From assembly GCA_017996075.1 (NCBI GenBank), contig JAGOHQ010000081.1:1-5080 (forward strand): DNA of 5,080 bases, in the 5' to 3' direction. Below, piece by piece: positions 1 to 4,753 of the stretch. This DNA is from Aliarcobacter sp. (GTDB lineage Bacteria > Campylobacterota > Campylobacteria > Campylobacterales > Arcobacteraceae). Within the stretch, counting starts at the first letter, position 1, and each line of letters starts with the position of its first letter. The notes under the pieces were generated by a model. That model saw nothing but the letters and a program-made list of their open reading frames with translations, was not told the origin of the DNA and did not search any database. The position numbers were made by a program, and so were the translations under genes.

Positions 1-81
1 CCAACAAACCTTGTTTTAGGAGCAAATATTGCTGGATTTAGAAGAGTAGCTGATGCTATGATTGAGCAAGGAATTGTTTGA
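1..81 (+). CDS. gdhA: glutamate dehydrogenase (NADP-type), C-terminal end only
   Basis: The window opens in frame inside a gene that ends at TGA 79-81, leaving 26 codons. The visible tail contains GANIAGFRRVADAMIEQGIV, which closely matches the extreme C-terminus of hexameric NADP-dependent glutamate dehydrogenases (E. coli GdhA ends with GANIAGF..VADAM.AQGV). The enzyme aminates 2-oxoglutarate to glutamate in the cytoplasm, using ammonium and NADPH. The start, the catalytic lysine and the nucleotide-binding domain lie outside the window, so intactness cannot be judged. A hairpin begins 10 bases after the stop. The identification rests only on this short but highly conserved tail. Confidence 0.85.
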   Translation, partial: PTNLVLGANIAGFRRVADAMIEQGIV

Positions 82-83
82 TA

Positions 84-216
84 AAAAATAGAACTTAAGG
101 ATTTTTCCTTAGGTTTACCAAAAACTTACTTTTATATATAACCACCCACAAAATACAAAATAATCATTTAGAAAACTTAAAATTTATTTTCCTTTTATTC
201 AATTAAAATTTTAAGT
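84..216 (-). ncRNA. candidate minus-strand small RNA, speculative
   Basis: Read on the minus strand, this gap holds the parts of a short transcription unit in the right order. There is a perfect TATAAT at 228-223 with a T-rich stretch just upstream (complement of 229-239), as is common in Campylobacterota promoters that lack a clear -35. An RNA start would be expected near 216. The transcript would immediately contain the arms of a strong inverted repeat (171-220) and end at the hairpin 115-92 followed by six Ts at 88-83, giving about 130 nt. No convincing protein is encoded; the longest notable frame is an 11-codon ORF at 167-132 without a well-placed ribosome binding site. In DNA this AT-rich each element could arise by chance, and no family match is recognised. 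Confidence 0.22.
92..115. terminator. terminator-like hairpin after gdhA, possibly bidirectional
   Basis: AACTTAAGGA (92-101) pairs with TCCTTAGGTT (106-115) across a TTTT loop, giving ten pairs including one G-T wobble. It lies 10 bases after the gdhA stop, so termination of gdhA is the simplest role. On the + strand the stem is not followed by a real T run (the next bases are taccaaaaac). On the minus strand it is followed after three bases by six Ts (complement of 88-83), so by the usual intrinsic-terminator rule it works better for minus-strand transcription. Confidence 0.5.
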
Positions 217-220
217 TTTC
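171..220. repeat. 15-bp perfect inverted repeat between gdhA and murI
   Basis: GAAAACTTAAAATTT (171-185) is the exact reverse complement of 206-220, separated by 20 bases. The arms can be extended by four more pairs (166-169 with 221-224) if A170 is bulged out, giving nearly 19 bp. Neither strand has a clean T tract directly after it, so it is not a textbook terminator. It lies between the gdhA-proximal hairpin and the murI promoter. It could be an RNA stem, a cruciform-prone site or a protein-binding site; the sequence does not decide. Confidence 0.7.
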
Positions 221-261
221 AAATTATAAATAAAAACATTCCTAATAGATCTTGCTTAACA

Positions 262-288
262 TTTTAGTTATATGTTTTTAGTTATAAT
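262..288 (+). promoter_or_regulatory. putative murI-dnaX promoter
   Basis: A perfect -10 hexamer TATAAT lies at 283-288, 26 bases before the murI start codon. No TTGACA-like -35 is present at normal spacing. Instead the upstream DNA has T-rich runs at 262-265 and 275-279, the pattern reported for vegetative promoters of Campylobacter and relatives. An 11-base unit TTTTAGTTATA occurs twice (262-272 and 276-286) with a 14-base period, the second copy running into the -10. This is the only strong + strand promoter candidate seen between gdhA and murI. Confidence 0.6.
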
Positions 289-304
289 TTCGCAAATTTT
301 CAGT

Positions 305-317
305 AAGGAAAAAGTTG
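305..317 (+). promoter_or_regulatory. ribosome binding site and TTG start of murI
   Basis: AAGGA (305-309) stands five bases before TTG at 315-317. No in-frame ATG or GTG start precedes the conserved N-terminal FDSGLGG motif, which begins at residue 6, so TTG is the only start that gives a complete racemase. Confidence 0.8.
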
Positions 318-1100
318 AAAGTAGGAGTTTTTGATTCAGGTCTTGGCGGGTTAACTGTACTAAATGCAATTATTAAAAACCTAAAAGGTGCAGATATATT
401 TTATATAGCTGATACTTTATATGCGCCTTATGGTGATAAGAATAAAGATGAAATATTTTCAAGATCTGAAAAAATTGCAAATTATTTATTAAAAAACTAT
501 GAAATAGATGCTCTTGTAATTGCTTGCAATACTGCTACCTCAGTTGCAATAAAGCATTTAAGAGAAGTTTTCCCATCTTTAATAATTATTGGTACCGAAC
601 CTGGAATAAAACCAGCAATAAATAATACAAAAACACGAAATATTGGTATTTTAGCAACTGCTTCAACTCTAAAAGGTGAAAAATATCAACTTCTAGCAAA
701 TGAATTAACAACAAAAAGTGAAGTAACTTTGCATGAACAAGCATGTATTGGTTTAGTTGAACAGATTGAAAATGGTGAGATAAATAGTTTAAAAACTTAT
801 GCTATGCTTGAAAATTGGCTAAAGCCAATGCTTCACAACAAAGTTGATACAATAGTTTTAGGTTGTACTCATTACCCTTTGGTAAAAAAAACAATTCTTG
901 ATATTGTTGGAGAAGATGTACTTTTAATTGATACAGGTGATGCAATTGCAAAAAGAGTTGTAACTCTAAGTCAAGATTTACAAAATAACAATAAAGATGA
1001 GTTAAATATAGAGATTTTATACACTGGAAAGATAAATTCAGATATGGTAAAAATAATTTTGGGAAAAAACAAATTTGAAATGAGGAAATGTGAATTATGA
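315..1100 (+). CDS. murI: glutamate racemase
   Basis: This cytoplasmic, cofactor-independent racemase converts L-glutamate to D-glutamate for addition to the peptidoglycan precursor by MurD. The 261-residue length is normal for the family. Conserved elements appear in order: FDSGLGG with D7 and S8; ADTLYAPYG at 32-40; CNTATS with the first catalytic cysteine C71; GTEPGIKPA at 93-101; an acidic residue in IENGE near E152; and LGCTHYPL with the second catalytic cysteine C184 and H186. Both cysteines needed for the two-base proton-transfer mechanism are therefore present. Translation starts at TTG, which may hold expression down. The gene ends in an ATGA overlap with dnaX, so the two are probably co-transcribed and translationally coupled from the promoter near 283. 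Aspartate racemase is a related alternative, but the paired CNTATS and GCTHYP motifs plus length favour MurI. Confidence 0.95.
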   Translation: MKVGVFDSGLGGLTVLNAIIKNLKGADIFYIADTLYAPYGDKNKDEIFSRSEKIANYLLKNYEIDALVIACNTATSVAIKHLREVFPSLIIIGTEPGIKPAINNTKTRNIGILATASTLKGEKYQLLANELTTKSEVTLHEQACIGLVEQIENGEINSLKTYAMLENWLKPMLHNKVDTIVLGCTHYPLVKKTILDIVGEDVLLIDTGDAIAKRVVTLSQDLQNNNKDELNIEILYTGKINSDMVKIILGKNKFEMRKCEL

Positions 1101-2791
1101 GTGCAAATATAAAAGATGATAGGGTTTTAGCTCTTAAATATAGACCTGAAAAATTTGAAGACCTAATAGGACAAAATACAATTTCTCAAACTTTAAGTCT
1201 TGCTTTGGATAGTAAAAGATTATCTCATGCTTATTTGTTTTCTGGACTTAGAGGAAGTGGAAAAACTTCAACTGCTAGAATTATGGCAAAAGCACTTTTA
1301 TGTGAAAATGGACCATCTTCAAAACCTTGTGAAGTTTGTGAAAATTGTCTTAGTGCAAAAAGTGGAAAACACCTTGATATTATTGAAATGGATGCTGCAA
1401 GTAATAGAGGAATTGATGATATAAAAGAGTTAATAGAGCACACAAAATACAAACCAAATATTGCAAGATATAAAGTTTTTATAATTGATGAAGTTCATAT
1501 GCTTACAACTCAAGCTTTTAATGCTCTGCTTAAAACTTTAGAAGAGCCTCCAGCTTTTGTAAAATTTATACTAGCAACAACTGATGCTTTAAAACTTCCA
1601 GCAACAATTCTTAGTCGAACTCAACATTTTAGATTTAATAAAATATCTCAAAGTGATGTAGTTCATCATCTTTCTCATATTTTAAATATAGAAAATATTG
1701 AATTCGAAAAAGATGCTTTAGAAATACTTGCAAGAAGTGGTCAAGGAAGCTTAAGAGACACTTTGACTCTGCTTGACCAAGCTATTATTTTCTCAAAAGG
1801 AAGAGTTGCAACTTCTAGTGTTGTTGATATGCTAGGATTAATAAATCCAGCTTTAATGGAAAAAATATTTAAAGTAATATTAAATAAAGAAGATATAAAC
1901 CCTTTACTTCCAGAACTTCAAGGATATGAAGTTGGTCAAATTTGTGATGAAATTACAATTTTTTTAAAAGATAAAATGATTTCAAAAGATGTTAGATTTG
2001 ATATTACTTTATTTGATAGATTTTTTAGAATTTTAAGTGAAGCAAAATATCTTTTGGTTTTAAATAGTGATGATGGATTTGTATTAATTTTAACTTTACT
2101 TAAATTAATTGAAGCAACAAATCTAAAAAGTATAGATGAAATTATAGAACAAATAGAAAAAATACCTACAAAACCTGAAATCAAAAATGAGATAAACATA
2201 GAAGCAAAAGCTGAAATCAAAAAAGAATCAAAAAATCAAGAAACTATTTTAGAAGACAATATTATAGAAAATAGTAGTTTTGATGATGTTTCTTATGTCC
2301 CTTTTGAAGAAGAGACAAACAAAGATAGTGATAAATATCAAATATTAATAGAAAAAGTTTATGATAGAGACCCAATTTTAGGAGAATGTTTTGAAAAGAA
2401 TTTTATTTTTGCTGGATTCTCAAATAATATTTTAAATATTATCTCTTATGCAAAAGATGAAGAGAGACAACTTCTATTCAAATATTTTGGGCTTATAAAA
2501 ACATTTGCACAAGATATTTTTGGCTCAAATATTGAGTTAAATTTTAAAAAGGAGGAGGCCACCTTACTAAATGAGCCTAAAAAAGAGAATGATAGTTTTT
2601 TAAACGAAACTGGTTCAATGATTGAAGATATAGAGTTAGGAAGTGGATGTGTTGCAGATATGACAAAAAGTAATAATGAAGCGATATCTTCTAAAGAGTT
2701 ACAAATTGATGATATTTTAAATTCAAAAATGCTAAATAAAGCAAAAGAGTTATTTGATATTAAAAAAATTACAGTAAAATCGAGAAGTTGA
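1097..2791 (+). CDS. dnaX: DNA polymerase III subunits tau/gamma (clamp loader ATPase)
   Basis: This is the AAA+ motor subunit of the clamp loader that places the beta sliding clamp on primed DNA. The 564-residue protein shows Walker A GLRGSGKTS at 50-58, a four-cysteine zinc module (C69, C78, C81, C84), Walker B VFIIDEVHM at 127-135, sensor 1 in LATTD near 159-163, the trans-acting arginine in SRT (R174; SRC in E. coli), and sensor 2 GSLRDTL with R220. Domain III follows to about residue 350. Next comes a charged Lys/Glu-rich linker (about 355-410), a predicted folded segment (about 411-483) and a tail ending AKELFDIKKITVKSRS. The ATG at 1097 overlaps the murI stop, with GAGGA at 1082-1086 as a somewhat distant ribosome binding site. 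Whether a short gamma form is made is unknown; an unusual GC-rich patch at 2549-2565 could promote one. Confidence 0.96.
   Translation: MSANIKDDRVLALKYRPEKFEDLIGQNTISQTLSLALDSKRLSHAYLFSGLRGSGKTSTARIMAKALLCENGPSSKPCEVCENCLSAKSGKHLDIIEMDAASNRGIDDIKELIEHTKYKPNIARYKVFIIDEVHMLTTQAFNALLKTLEEPPAFVKFILATTDALKLPATILSRTQHFRFNKISQSDVVHHLSHILNIENIEFEKDALEILARSGQGSLRDTLTLLDQAIIFSKGRVATSSVVDMLGLINPALMEKIFKVILNKEDINPLLPELQGYEVGQICDEITIFLKDKMISKDVRFDITLFDRFFRILSEAKYLLVLNSDDGFVLILTLLKLIEATNLKSIDEIIEQIEKIPTKPEIKNEINIEAKAEIKKESKNQETILEDNIIENSSFDDVSYVPFEEETNKDSDKYQILIEKVYDRDPILGECFEKNFIFAGFSNNILNIISYAKDEERQLLFKYFGLIKTFAQDIFGSNIELNFKKEEATLLNEPKKENDSFLNETGSMIEDIELGSGCVADMTKSNNEAISSKELQIDDILNSKMLNKAKELFDIKKITVKSRS
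2175..2223 (+). repeat. in-frame direct repeat in the dnaX linker
   Basis: CTGAAATCAAAAA occurs at 2175-2187 and again at 2211-2223. The 36-base period is exactly 12 codons, so the reading frame is preserved and the protein carries EIKNE and then EIKKE. It lies in the charged linker after the ATPase and lid domains, where length changes are likely tolerated. A small past duplication is the simplest explanation. Confidence 0.6.
2546..2574 (+). other. Shine-Dalgarno-like GC-rich hairpin in dnaX with nearby -1 stop
   Basis: Codons AAA AAG (2546-2551) lead into AAGGAGGAGG (2549-2558), a long match to the anti-Shine-Dalgarno sequence of 16S rRNA, in a gene that is otherwise very A/T-rich. AAGGAGG (2549-2555) can fold on CCACCTT (2559-2565) with a 3-base loop and one A-A mismatch. 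A -1 slip here would read seven codons (Gly Gly Gly His Leu Thr Lys) and stop at TGA 2572-2574. E. coli dnaX makes gamma by a -1 slip, but there the signal is A AAA AAG with the Shine-Dalgarno-like element upstream. Here only five As are present and the element is downstream, so frameshifting is only a possibility. Confidence 0.25.
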
Positions 2792-2825
2792 AAATTAACT
2801 TTCAATTAATCAAAAAAAGATAGAC

Positions 2826-2831
2826 TATAAA
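2826..2831 (+). promoter_or_regulatory. possible -10 element before the Dsb-like gene
   Basis: TATAAA lies 22 bases before the start codon at 2854, in the 62-base gap after dnaX. No -35 is visible, although the upstream DNA is A/T-rich. The 62-base gap, longer than the overlapping or near-abutting junctions elsewhere, makes a separate promoter plausible. Read-through from dnaX is equally possible because no good terminator separates them. Confidence 0.3.
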
Positions 2832-2853
2832 ATTATTTAAAAGGAAAAAAAAT

Positions 2854-3687
2854 ATGAACAAACTTACAAAATTATTAGTTTTAAGCTCAATAGCTAGTGC
2901 AACTCTATTTGCAAATGATAACTTAGTAATTGATTTTGAGAAAAAGAGATTATCACAGAACCCAAATGTTAAAGCAAGCAATATAAAGATTTTTTATAAA
3001 AAAGAGCTTGAAGCAAAAGGTTGGTATGGTTATGTTTTGGATTTTGATGCAGTAATTCAAGATAAAAATATGAAAGTAAAAGATACTTTATTTAGTGATG
3101 GAAAAGTTGTAGCAACAGATTTATTTGACATAACAACATCAAAATCACTTAAATCTACTATTGTTCCAAATATAACTGATAAATACTATCAAAAATCAAA
3201 GCTAGTAGCTGGAAGTGAAAAAGCAAAAGATAAAATTGTTATTTTTTCAGATCCTCTTTGCCCATTTTGTGCACAATATGTTCCAGAAGTTATAGAATTT
3301 GTAAATAAAAATAGTGATAATATTGCACTTTATTACTACGCTTTCCCTCTAACTCACATACATCCAGCATCTACAACATTATCTAAATTAATTGATATAG
3401 CAAAAATGAAATTAGGTCAAGAGGCTGTTTTAAAGGCATATAAAGTTGATTGGTCAAAACATTTTGCTCCATCAACTACTGATGAAAAAACTATTTTAGA
3501 TGCATTTAACAAAGAGTTAGAGACAAATATTAAAGTTCAAGATTTAAGTAAAAAAGAGATAGTTACTAACCTTGAAAAAGAGATAGCTTCAGGTGATGAT
3601 CTTTTAGTTAGTGGAACTCCAACTATTTATGTTAATGGTGAGATTGACCCAACAAAAGAGTTATATAAATCTTTAATTAAAAAATAA
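2854..3687 (+). CDS. periplasmic thiol:disulfide oxidoreductase, DsbC/DsbG-like
   Basis: The 277-residue protein begins with a Sec signal peptide: a lysine-containing n-region, a hydrophobic core at about 7-19 and probable cleavage after LFA at residue 20. The mature protein should act in the periplasm, forming or isomerising disulfide bonds. After an N-terminal domain (about 21-115) comes a thioredoxin-fold domain with IVIFSDPLCPFC at 128-139, giving the active site C136-P-F-C139. The cis-proline loop is SGTPT, with P256. This two-domain plan resembles DsbC/DsbG and the Helicobacter pylori HP0231 (DsbK) and Campylobacter Cj1380 group. Whether it works mainly as oxidase or isomerase cannot be read from sequence. 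AAGGA (2841-2845) stands eight bases before ATG. hemC starts 11 bases after its stop, so the two are probably co-transcribed. No gene symbol is assigned because names within this group vary. Confidence 0.88.
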   Translation: MNKLTKLLVLSSIASATLFANDNLVIDFEKKRLSQNPNVKASNIKIFYKKELEAKGWYGYVLDFDAVIQDKNMKVKDTLFSDGKVVATDLFDITTSKSLKSTIVPNITDKYYQKSKLVAGSEKAKDKIVIFSDPLCPFCAQYVPEVIEFVNKNSDNIALYYYAFPLTHIHPASTTLSKLIDIAKMKLGQEAVLKAYKVDWSKHFAPSTTDEKTILDAFNKELETNIKVQDLSKKEIVTNLEKEIASGDDLLVSGTPTIYVNGEIDPTKELYKSLIKK

Positions 3688-3698
3688 ATGAGGAAATA

Positions 3699-4637
3699 AT
3701 GGAAAAACTTGTAATTGCAACTAGAAGAAGCCAATTAGCACTTTGGCAAAGTGAGTATATAAAAGCCGAGCTTTTAAAACACTATCCAAATATGGAAGTA
3801 GAGCTTCAAGAGTTTACTACAAAAGGGGATAAGATTTTAGATGTTCCTTTGGCAAAAATTGGTGGAAAAGGGCTTTTTACAAAAGAGCTTGAAGTTGCAA
3901 TGCTTGAAGGAAGTGCTCATTTAGCTGTTCACTCACTAAAAGATGTACCAACACAGTTTGAAGATGGTTTAGTTCTTGCTGCTGTTTCAAAGAGATTTAA
4001 TCCACAAGATGCACTTTTAAGTAACAAATACAAAACAATTGAAGAGTTACCAAAAGGTGCTGTTGTTGGAACTACAAGTTTAAGAAGAAGAATGGCTATA
4101 AAGATGTTAAGACCTGATATTGAACTTAAAGATTTAAGAGGAAATATCAATACAAGAATAGCAAAACTAAATGCAGGTGAGTATGATGCAATTATTCTTG
4201 CAGCAACTGGAATTGAAAAATTAAATTTACAAAATGAGGTTAAATATTTCACTCCTATTTCAACAGATGTTATGATTCCATCTATGGGACAAGCAACTTT
4301 AGGAATAGAGACAACAAATGATCCAAAAATAATTGAGATAGTAAAAGTTTTAAATGATAAAAATGCGCAAATTGAATCAACAATTGAGAGAGGTTTTGTA
4401 GATACTCTACAAGGTGGTTGTCAAGTTCCAATTGGTGTAAAAGCAACAATTCAAGATGAAAAAAGTGTAAAAATATCTGCAATTGTAGGACTTCCTGATG
4501 GAAGTGAATATATAAAAGATGAAAAAATTATAGATATAAACTCTTTTGAGAGTGCTGGAAGAGATTTTGCAAATGAGTTTATAAAAAAAGGTGCAGTTGA
4601 GCTTCTAAAAAGAGCTGAAGCTATGGCTTTTAAATAA
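3699..4637 (+). CDS. hemC: hydroxymethylbilane synthase (porphobilinogen deaminase)
   Basis: This cytoplasmic enzyme joins four porphobilinogen units into hydroxymethylbilane in the heme, siroheme and cobalamin pathway. The 312-residue length is typical. Key features seen are ATRRSQLALWQ (R9-S11), GGKGLFTKELE with K57, AVHSLKDVP with K81 and the catalytic aspartate D82, GTTSLRRR with R129-R131, LRGNINTR with R147 and R153, AATGIEKL, and QGGCQVPIG with C241, which carries the dipyrromethane cofactor. One departure stands out: the usual GQGA motif reads GQAT (197-200). ATG at 3699 follows GAGGA (3690-3694) by four bases, and the gene lies 11 bases after the Dsb-like gene. It is not followed by hemD in this window. 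The stop codon lies at the inner end of the left arm of a 3' hairpin. Confidence 0.97.
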   Translation: MEKLVIATRRSQLALWQSEYIKAELLKHYPNMEVELQEFTTKGDKILDVPLAKIGGKGLFTKELEVAMLEGSAHLAVHSLKDVPTQFEDGLVLAAVSKRFNPQDALLSNKYKTIEELPKGAVVGTTSLRRRMAIKMLRPDIELKDLRGNINTRIAKLNAGEYDAIILAATGIEKLNLQNEVKYFTPISTDVMIPSMGQATLGIETTNDPKIIEIVKVLNDKNAQIESTIERGFVDTLQGGCQVPIGVKATIQDEKSVKISAIVGLPDGSEYIKDEKIIDINSFESAGRDFANEFIKKGAVELLKRAEAMAFK

Positions 4638-4670
4638 TCGTTTCTATGATTTAAAAGCTAGTTTCTAGCT
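4624..4670 (+). terminator. overlapping hairpins at the hemC 3' end, possible terminator
   Basis: GCTTTTAAAT (4626-4635) is a perfect inverted repeat with 4649-4658, extendable to 12 pairs (4624-4660) with one G-T. A second hairpin, AGCTAG (4656-4661) with CTAGCT (4665-4670) and a TTT loop, shares bases 4656-4660 with the first, so both cannot form fully at once. The first stem reaches into the last codons of hemC. Neither is followed by a clean T run, though a T-rich stretch lies at 4684-4696. ATCGT (4637-4641) and ACGAT (4679-4683) could close a larger structure just before that stretch. Termination of the upstream operon is likely but not textbook. Confidence 0.4.
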
Positions 4671-4721
4671 ACACAATTACGATATATTTCTTTTTCAAGA
4701 CTTTATTAAATGAACGGTTTA

Positions 4722-4744
4722 TTTAAAATGGGAACCATTTAAAA
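4722..4744 (+). promoter_or_regulatory. hyphenated palindrome before the isochorismatase-family gene, possible operator
   Basis: AAATGG (4726-4731), GAA, CCATTT (4735-4740) is a perfect 6-bp hyphenated palindrome. It extends to 10-base arms (4722-4731 and 4735-4744) with one A-A mismatch. The right arm runs into the ribosome binding site AAAGGAG (4742-4748). Just upstream GAACGGTTTATTTAAAATGG (4712-4731) resembles GAACC..ATTTAAAAGG (4732-4746), suggesting two related half-sites in tandem. It could bind a small dimeric repressor or fold in the mRNA leader. No promoter with both hexamers is clear; TATTAA at 4704-4709 is a weak -10 candidate. Confidence 0.4.
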
Positions 4745-4753
4745 GGAGAAAAT

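Noticed and set aside
132..167. An 11-codon hydrophobic ORF on the minus strand (MIILYFVGGYI) inside the candidate small RNA.
   Set aside because: It is very short, and the nearest AAAGGA lies about 23 bases upstream across a stem arm, so spacing is poor and chance occurrence is likely.
1616..1624. SRT instead of SRC at the DnaX arginine finger, considered as a lost functional residue.
   Set aside because: The functional arginine R174 is kept; only the following cysteine differs, and I recall the same form in other Campylobacterota.
2571..2603. An ATG 13 bases after the strong internal Shine-Dalgarno-like sequence in dnaX, considered as an internal gene start.
   Set aside because: It is out of the dnaX frame and stops after 10 codons, so it does not encode a plausible protein.
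2446..2805. A 119-codon open frame on the minus strand opposite the dnaX 3' end.
   Set aside because: It lies antisense to clear dnaX coding sequence, has no recognisable domain, and its low-complexity composition is what an AT-rich gene gives in reverse.
2786..2807. A hairpin TTGAAA/TTTCAA just after the dnaX stop, considered as a terminator.
   Set aside because: The stem is only six good pairs, entirely weak in G/C, and has no T tract after it (the next run is A-rich).
3688..3699. A three-codon ORF ATG AGG AAA TAA before hemC, considered as a leader peptide.
   Set aside because: It contains the hemC ribosome binding site itself and has none of its own; the pattern follows from a GAGGA motif after AT.
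3929..4252. A 107-codon open frame on the minus strand inside hemC.
   Set aside because: It is fully covered by conserved hemC motifs on the other strand and shows no family features of its own.
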